The notes under the pieces are model-generated. The model did not search any database. It saw nothing but the letters and a program-made list of their open reading frames with translations, and was not told the DNA's origin. A program made the position numbers and the translations under genes. Shown here in pieces: positions 27,684 through 36,534 of a stretch of 64,000 nt of DNA. Numbering within the stretch: position 1 is the stretch's first letter; each line of letters opens with the position of its first letter. The stretch is from NCBI GenBank assembly GCA_002438845.1, contig DJRG01000042.1:90846-154845 (forward strand), given 5' to 3'. Origin of the DNA: Bacteroidales bacterium UBA6366 (GTDB lineage: Bacteria; Bacteroidota; Bacteroidia; Bacteroidales; UBA932).

Positions 27684-30188
27684 ATGAAGAAGATCGACAG
27701 ATTCATACTGACCTCATTCATAGGACCATTCTTTATGATCCTGCTTGTGGTCATCTTCATCCTTATGATGCAGTTCCTTTGGGTCTACATCGACGAGCTG
27801 GTCGGTAAAGGCCTTAGTCTGGGCATTGTGGCCGAATTCCTTTTCTGGGGAAGCTGCACCGTGCTGCCGCTGGCTCTGCCTCTGGCCACACTGCTCGCCT
27901 CGATGATGACCATCGGGAACATGGGCGAGAACAATGAGCTCATCGCCCTCAAGGCGGCGGGCATGTCGGTCCTTAGGGTGATGCTGCCCATCCTCATCGC
28001 CTCGTTCTTCATCAGCGTTGGGACATTCTTTGTCATCAACAACCTCGTGCCGGTCTCCTATAACGAGATCTTCACGCTCAGGGATGACATCGGAAAGACC
28101 AAGGACGAGATCAAGATCCCTTCAGGGACATTCTACGACGGGGTTGACGGTTATGTGCTCAGGGTCGGAAGCAGAAACGACAAGACCGGCATGATGAAAG
28201 ACGTGATGCTCTACGACCACAACGGCAAGGGCAACACCAGGCTCACCCTCGCGGACTCCGCCATCATGAAGATGTCCAAGGACAAATCCTATCTGACCTT
28301 CAGGATGTACCACGGGACCAACTATCAGGAAACCAACGAGAAAAACTACCGGGACACCTCCCTTCAGCTCCAGAAGATAGATTTCTCAAGACAGGAGATG
28401 GTCATCGCGCTCCAGAACTACGCTTTCCAGAAATCAGACAGCGCAAGGTACGGGGATCAGGTGAAAGCCCTTCCTCTTGAGAAACTCCGGACACAAAAGG
28501 ACTCTCTCGAGGCTTTGAGGGACAGCACCAAATCCCAGCAGATTTTCAGCACGGCCGCCTCCTACATTTTCACGCTGAACAAGCAGCTGGACACTACGGC
28601 AAGCGGAATCAGCAGGAATTTCAGCGACCCTGAATTTCTCAGTTTCAAGGATGACCAGTCCACGTCACAGGCATTGAGCAAGGCGGCTGACAACGCCAGG
28701 CAGCTCAAATCCAATCTGGAGAACTACGAATTCGGAGCGTTCGACTACACGGTGCGGCTCCGCTGGACCGCTCTTGAGTTCCTAAGGCGCTACGGCCAAG
28801 CGTTGGCATGCTTCATCATGTTCTTCATCGGAGCTCCGCTCGGAGCATTGATCAGAAAAGGAGGAATCGGAGTCTCAGCCATCATCTCCCTGCTGTTCTT
28901 TGTGCTTTACTGGATAGTGGACATCACCGGAGTGAAGCTGGCCAGGGACGGAAGCATCAGCACGGTGGCGGGGGCCTTCATGTCGGCGGGAATACTCCTT
29001 CCGATCGGATTGTTCCTGACATGGAAGGCGATCCACGACACGGACATTTCAAACTTTGACAGCTTAAAGAATTGGTGGAGAAAGACTAAGAGTATGTTGG
29101 CAGGAATATTCAAAAAGACAAGGATCGTCTACATGGGCACACCGGAGTTCGCGGTGGAGCCACTTAAGGCTCTTCTTGAGCGGAAGTACAACATCGTGGG
29201 TGTGGTGACAGTGGCGGACAAGCCGAGCGGCCGTGGACAGAAAGTCAATGAAAGCGCTGTCAAGAAGTTCGCCGTCGAGCATGACATTCCTGTGCTCCAG
29301 CCCGTGAAACTTAAGGATCCGGAGTTTTTGAAGCAACTCAAGGCTTTGAAGGCCGACCTCTTCATCGTGGTGGCGTTCAGGATGCTGCCGGAAGAGGTGT
29401 GGGGCATGCCTAAACTTGGTACGTTCAACCTTCACGCCGCGCTTCTGCCTCAGTACCGAGGGGCTGCTCCTATCAACTGGGCCGTGATCAATGGGGAGAC
29501 CAGGACCGGAGCCACGACATTCATGATCGACAAGGACATCGACACGGGAGGGATTATCCTGCGTCAGGGAATAAACATTTCTGACACGGACACCGCGGGA
29601 GACGTACACGACAAATTGATGGAGATCGGGGCTGAGTTGGTTGTTCAGACCACCCAGGGCATCATCGAGCATAATGTGGACACACGTACCCAGAGGAGTT
29701 TCATCCAGGGGTCCGAGGTCCTGAAGCCTGCGCCTAAGCTGACTCGGGAGTTGTGCCACATTGACTGGAACGACTCCACAAAACAGATTTACAATCTCAT
29801 ACGGGGTTTGAGCCCTTATCCGGCGGCGTTCACGGAATTGGTGAAGGAAGGCGGTATCCCGACTCAATTGAAGATTTTCTCCGCCGAAAAAGTCACCGCT
29901 TCCGCACTTGCCGGTGCGCTTCGGCAAGATCAGCGACCGGTCGGGATGGTCGCTGAGCCTGTCGAAGGGACAGTATCTGACACTACCATTCCAGGCAAGG
30001 TTCTCACCGACGGCAAGACGTATCTGTACATCACAACCGCCGACGGTGCCATCTCACTGAAAGACGTGCAGATAGCCGGAAAGAAAAGGATGGACATCAA
30101 GTCTTTCCTCGCAGGATTCCGAGAGCCGGAGACCTATACCGCCACCGCAGGCACATCCAAGGCCGAGATAGCCAAGACAAAGGCGTGA
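27684..30188 (+). CDS. LptF/LptG permease fused in frame to methionyl-tRNA formyltransferase
   Basis: 834 residues with no stop between two normally separate proteins. Residues 1 to about 470 are an LptF/LptG permease (lipopolysaccharide export): membrane helices near 10-30, 50-75, 100-125, a periplasmic jellyroll region, and three more helices near 370-460. Residues about 475-834 are methionyl-tRNA formyltransferase: RIVYMGTPEFAV, then LHAALLPQYRGAAPINWA (the formyl-binding HxSLLPxxRG-type motif). An internal ATG at 29094 (residue 471) could also start Fmt alone. Residues about 744-763 come from two copies of the dispersed palindromic repeat. It is co-transcribed with alaS and the thiamine kinase gene. 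Confidence 0.88.
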   Translation: MKKIDRFILTSFIGPFFMILLVVIFILMMQFLWVYIDELVGKGLSLGIVAEFLFWGSCTVLPLALPLATLLASMMTIGNMGENNELIALKAAGMSVLRVMLPILIASFFISVGTFFVINNLVPVSYNEIFTLRDDIGKTKDEIKIPSGTFYDGVDGYVLRVGSRNDKTGMMKDVMLYDHNGKGNTRLTLADSAIMKMSKDKSYLTFRMYHGTNYQETNEKNYRDTSLQLQKIDFSRQEMVIALQNYAFQKSDSARYGDQVKALPLEKLRTQKDSLEALRDSTKSQQIFSTAASYIFTLNKQLDTTASGISRNFSDPEFLSFKDDQSTSQALSKAADNARQLKSNLENYEFGAFDYTVRLRWTALEFLRRYGQALACFIMFFIGAPLGALIRKGGIGVSAIISLLFFVLYWIVDITGVKLARDGSISTVAGAFMSAGILLPIGLFLTWKAIHDTDISNFDSLKNWWRKTKSMLAGIFKKTRIVYMGTPEFAVEPLKALLERKYNIVGVVTVADKPSGRGQKVNESAVKKFAVEHDIPVLQPVKLKDPEFLKQLKALKADLFIVVAFRMLPEEVWGMPKLGTFNLHAALLPQYRGAAPINWAVINGETRTGATTFMIDKDIDTGGIILRQGINISDTDTAGDVHDKLMEIGAELVVQTTQGIIEHNVDTRTQRSFIQGSEVLKPAPKLTRELCHIDWNDSTKQIYNLIRGLSPYPAAFTELVKEGGIPTQLKIFSAEKVTASALAGALRQDQRPVGMVAEPVEGTVSDTTIPGKVLTDGKTYLYITTADGAISLKDVQIAGKKRMDIKSFLAGFREPETYTATAGTSKAEIAKTKA
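29913..29971. repeat. inverted pair of TGAGCCTGTCGA palindromic repeats inside fmt
   Basis: A degenerate reverse copy (29913-29938) and a clear forward copy (29948-29971, arms GGTCGCT and AGGGAC). Both are in frame in the C-terminal domain of the formyltransferase part and code for the peptides RQDQRP and VAEPVEGT. Confidence 0.75.
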
Positions 30189-30859
30189 TGGAAGCTGTCA
30201 TCATCTGTAAGGGCGACTTCCCGAAAAAGGAATATCCCCGCGAGCTTCTCCGCAGGGCCGATGTTGTCATCTGCTGCGACGGGGCTCTTGAGGCGTTTCT
30301 CCGCAACCGCGACAAGATATTCAAAGAGCGACGTGACCCGGATGTCATAATCGGCGACATGGATTCTCTTTCCAAGAGACTGATGAAGGAATATTCCAGC
30401 ATCGCCGTAAGGGAGGAGGAGCAGGAGACAAACGACCAGTCCAAGGCGTTCCGCTACCTGCTGAAGCATTGGCCGGAAGTGAGGACCGTGCATATTCTAG
30501 GCGCGACAGGCAAGCGGGAGGCCCACACCATCGGCAACCTTGGACAGATCATGGAATATGCCAGGCTTTACGGGGCGAGCGGCAATCCTGAGGAAGGCGA
30601 AGTCTATGTCGATGCCGTGTCAGACTACTCCACGGCTTTCGCCTTGACGGATTCTTGCGAGCTGTTTGTCGGAGAAGGCAGGGCCGTGTCCATATTCAGT
30701 CCTGACAATTCCTTGAATATCAAGTCAGAAGGTTTGGTTTGGCAGACAAGTGGCGTGGTTTTCGACAATTGGTGGCAGGCGGCCCTCAACCGCGCGTCCT
30801 CCGATGTCGTCAAGTTGACATTCTCTCATAAGTCGATCGCGCTCATCATTCTGGACTAA
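30188..30859 (+). CDS. thiamine pyrophosphokinase
   Basis: 223 residues from the ATG at 30188, which overlaps the stop of the upstream gene in TGATG; a GTG one codon earlier is also possible. Family motifs: CDGALEAFL, then GDMDSLS (metal site), then an acidic stretch ending ETNDQSKAF. The C-terminal domain supplies the thiamine site. It makes thiamine diphosphate from thiamine and ATP. It is the last gene of the alaS operon. Confidence 0.9.
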   Translation: MEAVIICKGDFPKKEYPRELLRRADVVICCDGALEAFLRNRDKIFKERRDPDVIIGDMDSLSKRLMKEYSSIAVREEEQETNDQSKAFRYLLKHWPEVRTVHILGATGKREAHTIGNLGQIMEYARLYGASGNPEEGEVYVDAVSDYSTAFALTDSCELFVGEGRAVSIFSPDNSLNIKSEGLVWQTSGVVFDNWWQAALNRASSDVVKLTFSHKSIALIILD

Positions 30860-30864
30860 CCTGC

Positions 30865-30892
30865 CGGTCGCTTCGATGCTTCGACAGAATCT
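30865..30892 (-). repeat. degenerate TGAGCCTGTCGA-family repeat
   Basis: The segment GGTCGCTTCGATGCTTCGAC just after the thiamine kinase stop resembles the reverse orientation of the repeat but has lost the central GGCTCAG. I see it as a decayed copy. Confidence 0.45.
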
Positions 30893-30960
30893 CATATAAT
30901 ATCTACAACCATTTCAGTTTTTTTCGTTATTTTTACGGAACATTTGGCTTACACAAAACT

Positions 30961-32598
30961 ATGCTCCGAAAAATTAGAATCACTCTGGCGGCTGTCTGCT
31001 TCGTTGCGGTCACACTGCTGTTTCTGGACTTCACCGGAACAATCCATCTCTGGTTCGGCTGGCTGGCCAAGATCCAGTTCCTGCCGGCTGTCTTGGCTCT
31101 CAATGTGGCCGTGGTAGCGGTGCTTCTGCTTCTCACGCTGATCTTCGGCAGAATCTACTGCTCGGTCATCTGCCCTATGGGCGTGTTCCAGGACTGCGTC
31201 TCCAATCTCAGTTCCAGAAGGAAAGGCAAGAAGGCAAGGTTTTCATATTCAAAGGAAAAGAAATGGCTGCGCTATGGGATGCTGGTGCTTTTTGTGGCGA
31301 CGCTGGTCGCCGGCCTCAATGCGATCGCCGTGCTTCTGGCTCCTTACAGCGCCTACGGCCGGATGGTTCAGAGCCTTCTCGCGCCGGTTTGGCAATGGGG
31401 CAACAATCTGCTCGCTTGGATAGCCGAGAGACAAGACAGCTATACATTTGTCACCAAGGAGGTGTGGCTCAAGAGTCTGCCGACATTGGTCATCGCGGCC
31501 GTCACGTTCGCCGTAGTGGTGATCCTTGCATGGAGAAACGGCAGAACCTATTGCAACACAATCTGTCCGGTCGGGACGGTCCTGAGTTTCTTCTCACGGT
31601 TCGCGATGTTCCGCCCGATGATCGACAAGTCCAAGTGCAAGAGCTGCCATGCGTGCGAGAAGAAGTGCAAAGCGGCGTGCATAGATGTTGACAATCACCA
31701 AATTGACTACAGTCGGTGTGTAGATTGTTTTGACTGCATAGATTCTTGCAGGTTGGGAGCGCTTAAGTACCGTTTCGCTTGGGGCGGTTCAAATTCCGCA
31801 GGGACTGACGCAAAAGGGATTTCCGGAACTTCCAAGACGAGTTCCACGGGAACAAAAAGCGCACATAATGATGCCCAAGAGTGTCAGACAGCACCACTGG
31901 GAAGCAAAAATGCCCAAAATCGCGCCTCTTCAAGCCCGGCAAACGAGGGAAGAAGAGCTTTCCTCGCAGGCGGGGCGGCTGTCATAGGAGGTTCGCTGAT
32001 GTCTTCACTGCCGTTGAATGCCGAGGAAGAGATCAAGGACAAAAAGCGTGACGGAGGTTTCGCCAAAATCATTCCTAAGAAGGCGCCTAAGAGAAAGAAC
32101 CCGATCACTCCATTTGGATCACGAAGCATAGATCATTTCTACCAGCATTGCACGGCCTGCCAGCTTTGCGTGACAGTCTGCCCGAACAATGTACTCAGAC
32201 CGTCTTCCAGACTCGAGCATCTGATGCAGCCTGAGATGTCATTTGAAAAGGGCTACTGCCGCCCGGAATGCGTGAAATGCTCGGAGGTCTGCCCGGCCGG
32301 AGCGATACTGAAAATCACACCGGAAGAGAAGACCGATTGGAAAGTCGGTACAGCCAGCGTTGACTACGACCTTTGCGTGGTCAACAGGGACGGGGTACAC
32401 TGCGGCAACTGCGCGCGTCACTGCCCTGTGGGTGCCATCAAGATGGTAAAAAAGAATCCGGATGACGAGAAGAGCCTCAGGATTCCTTCGGTCAACGAGG
32501 AGAAGTGCATCGGATGCGGAGCGTGCGAGAACCTCTGCCCGTCCAGCCCGATCAGCGCCATCACCGTCAATGGGTACGAAGTTCATCACAATGTTTAA
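30961..32598 (+). CDS. NapH/NapG-like membrane polyferredoxin
   Basis: 545 residues. The N-terminal part has several helices and the Fe-S binding CSVICPMGVFQDC and CNTICPVGTVLS motifs of NapH-type proteins, then CHACEKKCKAAC and CVDCFDCIDSC. After a Ser/Thr/Asn-rich linker comes a Tat-like twin-arginine segment, GRRAFLAGGAAVIGG, then a periplasmic-type ferredoxin part with CQLCVTVC, CVKCSEVC, CGNCARHC and CIGCGACENLC. This reads as a fusion of membrane (NapH) and Tat-exported (NapG) electron carriers. It lies 62 bp before the aldo/keto reductase lipoprotein, which also has Fe-S motifs; together they may form an electron-transfer pair. Confidence 0.8.
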   Translation: MLRKIRITLAAVCFVAVTLLFLDFTGTIHLWFGWLAKIQFLPAVLALNVAVVAVLLLLTLIFGRIYCSVICPMGVFQDCVSNLSSRRKGKKARFSYSKEKKWLRYGMLVLFVATLVAGLNAIAVLLAPYSAYGRMVQSLLAPVWQWGNNLLAWIAERQDSYTFVTKEVWLKSLPTLVIAAVTFAVVVILAWRNGRTYCNTICPVGTVLSFFSRFAMFRPMIDKSKCKSCHACEKKCKAACIDVDNHQIDYSRCVDCFDCIDSCRLGALKYRFAWGGSNSAGTDAKGISGTSKTSSTGTKSAHNDAQECQTAPLGSKNAQNRASSSPANEGRRAFLAGGAAVIGGSLMSSLPLNAEEEIKDKKRDGGFAKIIPKKAPKRKNPITPFGSRSIDHFYQHCTACQLCVTVCPNNVLRPSSRLEHLMQPEMSFEKGYCRPECVKCSEVCPAGAILKITPEEKTDWKVGTASVDYDLCVVNRDGVHCGNCARHCPVGAIKMVKKNPDDEKSLRIPSVNEEKCIGCGACENLCPSSPISAITVNGYEVHHNV

Positions 32599-32660
32599 CC
32601 GGTCACGAGACAGCCTCTCGAAGGATGCAACCCCTAAGAGACGTCGTCTCATCAAATTCT

Positions 32661-34055
32661 ATGAATATGAAAGAGAATATTAACAGAAGAGAATTTCTCA
32701 AAAGGGCCGGTACCTGTACAGCGGCCGTGGGAGCTTTGGCTCTTGCCGGGGCATGCGCACCTAAAAAGACAGCCGAGACACTCCTTGATGGAGACAATGA
32801 CAATGTGCTGGAGAACGGCAAGATGGAGATGCGCAAGAATCCGGGCAACGGGGACATGGTCTCGCTGCTTGGCTACGGCTGCATGCGATTCACGATGAAG
32901 AAAGACGAAAACGGCAAGGACATCGTGGATCAGGACAATGCCAACAAACTGATTGACTACGCCTTGGCTCACGGAGTGAACTATTATGACACTTCTCCGG
33001 TTTATCTTCAGGGACTTTCCGAAGAGGCTGTCGGCAAGGCGCTGAGCAGACACCCGAGGAACTCCTACTACATCGCCACGAAACTGTCCAACTTCAGCGA
33101 CCACTCCAAAGCTGCGTCCATGAAACTGTACAACGATTCGTTCAGGTACCTCCAGACCGACTATCTGGACTACTACCTGCTTCACTCTCTCGGCCGGGGA
33201 GGTCTTGAGGCTTTCGACGACAGATTCGTGAACAATGGTATGATGGATCTGCTTCAGGCAGACCGAGAGGAAGGGAAAATCCGTCAGCTCGGACTTTCCT
33301 TCCACGGGAACCAAGAGCAGTTTGACCAATTGCTGGATCTGCACGACAAATACCACTGGGACTTCGTGCAGATCCAGATGAACTATTTCGACTGGAAACA
33401 CGCTGACGGCCAGCGCAATGTCAACGCCGAGTACCTGTACGATGAACTGGACAAGAGGGAGATCCCGATAGTGATAATGGAGCCTCTTCAGGGAGGCCGC
33501 CTGGCCAACCCTGCCGAAAGCGTCGTGAACAGGCTCAAGGAACGCGACCCGAAGGCATCGCTCGCATCTTGGGCGTTTAGGTTCGTGGGATCGTACCCGA
33601 GAATCCTGACAGTCCTCAGCGGTATGGTCTATCAGGAGCACCTTGAGGACAACCTGCGCACTTTCAAGAACTTCAAGTACCTGACCGACGAGGAGAAGGA
33701 GTTCCTCGGCACGGAGATCGCTGGCATCATGGCCAGTTTCCCGACCATCAACTGCAACGACTGCAAGTACTGCATGCCATGCCCTTACGGAGTTGACATT
33801 CCGGGAATATTCAAACATTACAATGAGTGCGTCAACGAAGGGGAGATTGCCCAGAGCACCGAGCAGGAGAACTACCGCAGACTACGCCGGGCCTATCTCG
33901 TGAGCTACGACCGCGCCATCCCGTCCGTCCGTCAAGCCAGCCACTGCATCGGCTGCAAGCAGTGCATCGAACACTGCCCGCAAAGCATCTCGATCCCTCG
34001 TGAGCTCCGCCGCATCGAAGCCTATGTCGAGAAGCTCAAACGCAACACGCTGTAG
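32661..34055 (+). CDS. Tat-exported aldo/keto reductase lipoprotein with ferredoxin tail
   Basis: 464 residues from the ATG at 32661; the second ATG at 32667 is equally possible. The leader has the twin-arginine motif NRREFLKRA, a hydrophobic core and a lipobox ending LAGAC. The AKR barrel shows the tetrad pieces YYDTSPVY (Asp, Tyr), IATKLS (Lys) and YLLHSL (His). The C-terminus adds two Fe-S motifs, CNDCKYCMPCPYG and CIGCKQCIEHCP. Such proteins are common in anaerobic Bacteroidales, but substrates are unknown. The upstream polyferredoxin is a likely redox partner. Confidence 0.85.
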   Translation: MNMKENINRREFLKRAGTCTAAVGALALAGACAPKKTAETLLDGDNDNVLENGKMEMRKNPGNGDMVSLLGYGCMRFTMKKDENGKDIVDQDNANKLIDYALAHGVNYYDTSPVYLQGLSEEAVGKALSRHPRNSYYIATKLSNFSDHSKAASMKLYNDSFRYLQTDYLDYYLLHSLGRGGLEAFDDRFVNNGMMDLLQADREEGKIRQLGLSFHGNQEQFDQLLDLHDKYHWDFVQIQMNYFDWKHADGQRNVNAEYLYDELDKREIPIVIMEPLQGGRLANPAESVVNRLKERDPKASLASWAFRFVGSYPRILTVLSGMVYQEHLEDNLRTFKNFKYLTDEEKEFLGTEIAGIMASFPTINCNDCKYCMPCPYGVDIPGIFKHYNECVNEGEIAQSTEQENYRRLRRAYLVSYDRAIPSVRQASHCIGCKQCIEHCPQSISIPRELRRIEAYVEKLKRNTL

Positions 34056-34245
34056 ATAATTCAATAAATCACTGAATATCAAAGGGTGGAATACCACGCA
34101 CTCACTCTCAATAAGTTACAAATTTGTAGTGGGAGATTTGGGAGGGCAGCGTTCCAGAACATACACATTTACAGCGCATTGCAAAACACGGGCTACGGTT
34201 CATAAAAATATTCGCAACAGATGCTGAATATTCAAAGGTTTTGAT
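34056..34245. other. non-coding gap before tRNA-Ser
   Basis: 190 bp with no convincing reading frame, hairpin or repeat on either strand. Confidence 0.5.
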
Positions 34246-34253
34246 TATCTTTG
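34246..34253 (+). promoter_or_regulatory. -7 box for tRNA-Ser
   Basis: TATCTTTG matches TAnnTTTG, 28 bp upstream of the tRNA. The same octamer stands before rpsU, the AsmA-like gene and tRNA-Leu in this window. I see no good -33 TTTG. Confidence 0.7.
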
Positions 34254-34281
34254 CAGTCCGCTACAAAAACAGCGGGTCATT

Positions 34282-34369
34282 GGAGAGATGCTCGAGTGGC
34301 TGAAGAGGCACGCCTGGAAAGCGTGTGGCCTCCCAAAGGGGCTCGCGAGTTCGAATCTCGCTCTCTCCG
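34282..34369 (+). tRNA. tRNA-Ser (anticodon GGA)
   Basis: 88 nt. Acceptor stem GGAGAGA pairs with TCTCTCC, discriminator G. The anticodon stem CACGC/GCGTG encloses the loop CTGGAAA, so the anticodon is GGA. The long variable arm (GGCCTCCCAAAGGGGCTC region) fits a class II tRNA, and the T loop GTTCGAATC is present. CCA is not encoded. Confidence 0.95.
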
Positions 34370-34373
34370 CTGA

Positions 34374-34408
34374 AAACGGCTTTGCTGACATGCAGAGCCG
34401 TTTTATTT
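34374..34408 (+). terminator. terminator after tRNA-Ser
   Basis: AACGGCTTTGC and GCAGAGCCGTT form a stem with a 6-base loop and one mismatch, followed by TTTATTTTT. Confidence 0.8.
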
Positions 34409-34444
34409 TTAGTGGCAAGTTACGAGACGGAACAAATGGGAACA

Positions 34445-34475
34445 AAAAAAAGAGACCCGCGCAGCCTGTGCGGAT
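34445..34475 (-). terminator. terminator after Ig-like lipoprotein gene
   Basis: On the minus strand GATCCGCAC, loop AGGCT and GCGCGGGTC form a stem with one mismatch and wobble pairs, followed by a T-rich run; it lies about 45 bp after the stop of the gene 34518-35084. Confidence 0.75.
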
Positions 34476-34517
34476 CCCCCTTCCAATAATAAATGAAATC
34501 GATTCTTTGAGAGATTG

Positions 34518-35084
34518 TTACTCTACTTTGATCGAAACCTCACCGGTCTTGCCGTCCTTGTCGGTAACGGTAAGTGTGGTGGTTCCGGCCTTGACACCCT
34601 TCACAGTGACGGCAGACTCATTCACGGTGGCGGTAGCGACAGTCTCGTCAGCAACTTTCACGGTGTATGGAGCGGTGCCTGAGTTGACCGTCACAACATC
34701 TTCCTTCTCCACCCCGACAGTGACCTCAGCCTTGTCAAAATCCAACTTCTCGGCAGCAGCCTTGACTGTTACGGTAAACGAGCCAGCCGCCTGGTCTTTG
34801 TCTGCCACGGAGATTGTGGCTGTACCCTCTGCGACACCTGTGATGGTGATTTTCTCTTTGTCAACCGTCACTGTGGCCACCTTCTCATCGCTGGACTTGA
34901 CCGAAAACGGCTGCGTGCCGTTCTTCACGGTAACCTCAGCGGTCTTCCCAACCTCCACCTCAACCTTTATCTCGCTGAAAGAGAGTGGATCCGGAGTCTT
35001 GTTGTCGTTCTTGTCGCAAGAGACAAATGCGAATGAGCCAAGGCAGAGAGCTGCCGTCACTACTGAACTGAAAAAACTTTTCAT
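34518..35084 (-). CDS. lipoprotein with two bacterial Ig-like (Big2-type) domains
   Basis: 188 residues. The signal peptide ends in a lipobox FVSC with Cys23, so it is probably anchored in the outer membrane. Two repeats of about 75 residues follow, each with the pattern VTVGKTA..TV.NGT.P(F/Y)(S/T)VK..D..VATV.V. typical of Big2 domains, starting near 40 and 118. It probably serves as a surface scaffold or adhesin; no enzyme domain is present. It has its own terminator. A 16-bp perfect palindrome (AGACCG-4-CGGTCT, 35127-35142) stands 43 bp upstream and could be an operator or a leader hairpin. Confidence 0.8.
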   Translation of the reverse strand: MKSFFSSVVTAALCLGSFAFVSCDKNDNKTPDPLSFSEIKVEVEVGKTAEVTVKNGTQPFSVKSSDEKVATVTVDKEKITITGVAEGTATISVADKDQAAGSFTVTVKAAAEKLDFDKAEVTVGVEKEDVVTVNSGTAPYTVKVADETVATATVNESAVTVKGVKAGTTTLTVTDKDGKTGEVSIKVE

Positions 35085-35126
35085 TAGTTTAAATCTTTAA
35101 ATTGTTAATAATAGTTTAAGTACATA

Positions 35127-35142
35127 AGACCGTTCCCGGTCT
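35127..35142. promoter_or_regulatory. 16-bp palindrome upstream of Ig-like lipoprotein gene
   Basis: AGACCG, four bases, CGGTCT. It could be a regulator-binding site or a leader hairpin; nothing else supports either. Confidence 0.35.
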
Positions 35143-35203
35143 GACGCATTACTAAATCACTCCACATGGAAACCTTGCAAGACACACAGAAACTTTTTTC
35201 AGT

Positions 35204-35312
35204 GTGGAGGCTAAAGCATTGTTTACAAATATATCAGCAGACCCTCCTCCTACCGGTTTTCAGTAGGAGGAGGGTCTAGGATTTCGTTGACTGACAGTAA
35301 TTTAGCCGCCAC
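35204..35312. repeat. 109-bp palindromic element, copy 1
   Basis: Outer arms GTGGAGGCTAAA (35204-35215) and TTTAGCCGCCAC (35301-35312) pair with one mismatch. Inside lies a perfect 13-bp hairpin, ACCCTCCTCCTAC with GTAGGAGGAGGGT (35241-35275). It is nearly the same sequence as 36535-36642, in the same orientation. It starts 25 bp after the stop of the barrel-protein gene 35338-36381. Confidence 0.9.
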
Positions 35313-35337
35313 GCACGGACTTAGCCATGCCTATCCT

Positions 35338-36381
35338 TTAGAAATTGACTCTCAAGCCGATGGTTAGGTCCGCATGGGAGAGGCTGACGAATTCATCGTC
35401 CAATTTCGTCGTGGTCTTCACGTTGTTCTGTTCCATGGTCATCTCGTAAAGGGAACCGGAAATCCAAGACAATTTCGCTCCGACAGAGAATCTCTTTGAG
35501 AAGGCATATTCATAGCTGACATCCCAAAGATAGCCCAAGGTGCCGCCATAAGTCTTGACTGGATCAATCAGCACGCCGCCATCCATATAGTGCATGTAGC
35601 CCAGCCCAAATTCAGAGGAAACAATGCGCCGGCCGTCCTCGCTTGTGGATCTGTAGCAGAATGTTGGTCCGGCGAAACTGATGCATATATTGTCTTTCAT
35701 CTGGCCTGTGCGGGTTGAACCGTCGTTAAATTTCACACTTACATTCTCCGAGTTGCCTGAGCGGAACACCTTGTACTGCGCGCCAACTCCGAGAGATTCA
35801 TGAAAGAACCAGGCAGCGTTGGCTGAATAGACATAGCCGAGCCTGAGTTTCTTGGCATAGGAGCGGAAATCCATCGGGACAGAACTGCTGATCTTCGCAA
35901 AATTGTAGCCAACACCGGCCTCGATGCCGATGCGGAATTTTGAATATTCCTTCTTCTCGGGGACGACTGTTTCTGAGGATTCCGAAACGGAATTTTCCTG
36001 AACCGGACTCATGAAAAAAGCCTCGTCGCTGAGTTTCAGGATTTCTGCGTTGATTCTATGAATGGTGCTGTGTCCATCGGGTGACTTATGCTCCGTGATC
36101 CGGATAGCATTGCCTCCGGCCTTACGGGCTTCTTCCTTGGCACGTTCAAGCACGGATGCGTAGTCACCCCCCTTGGTAGTGAATCCAGTGTCGTCAATCT
36201 TCACGGTACCAAGCACTTCCGATCCGGCGGGGAGAGCTTGTCCGGCTTCCAGAACCGCAATGGTTCCACTCTCTTGCACGTTATCAGCAGGGAAGGATCT
36301 CTGGATATTTGTCACCACTTTCGGAGAACAAGATATAAAGGCCAGAACGATGGCTAATTTAGTCAATAGGTTCTTTTTCAT
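35338..36381 (-). CDS. lipoprotein with C-terminal outer-membrane barrel
   Basis: 347 residues. A lipobox FISC lies near residue 18. The N-terminal part (about 25-120) with ERAKEEARKAGGNAIRI resembles the small DUF4156/RcsF-type domain. After a Ser/Glu linker, residues about 150-347 are amphipathic strands ending in Phe (LTIGLRVNF), as in an outer-membrane barrel. I do not recognise the full architecture. Copies of a 108-bp palindrome flank it on both sides (35204-35312 and 36535-36642). Confidence 0.65.
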   Translation of the reverse strand: MKKNLLTKLAIVLAFISCSPKVVTNIQRSFPADNVQESGTIAVLEAGQALPAGSEVLGTVKIDDTGFTTKGGDYASVLERAKEEARKAGGNAIRITEHKSPDGHSTIHRINAEILKLSDEAFFMSPVQENSVSESSETVVPEKKEYSKFRIGIEAGVGYNFAKISSSVPMDFRSYAKKLRLGYVYSANAAWFFHESLGVGAQYKVFRSGNSENVSVKFNDGSTRTGQMKDNICISFAGPTFCYRSTSEDGRRIVSSEFGLGYMHYMDGGVLIDPVKTYGGTLGYLWDVSYEYAFSKRFSVGAKLSWISGSLYEMTMEQNNVKTTTKLDDEFVSLSHADLTIGLRVNF

Positions 36382-36534
36382 AAATATAATAATTAAGATT
36401 TCTGATTAAGTGCTTCTTAAAACGTTTACTAAGTTTGACATTTACAAAACGCGGCAAAGATAAAACATTGCATAAAATTTTCCTATAAATCAACAGTGAA
36501 ACATGATAAATGCAGTGTGTCGGCAATGGTCAGC

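Noticed and set aside
29064..29927. 287-codon open frame on the minus strand
   Set aside because: Antisense to Fmt; no recognisable protein.
32652..33818. 388-codon open frame on the minus strand
   Set aside because: Antisense to the aldo/keto reductase with its clear catalytic and Fe-S motifs.
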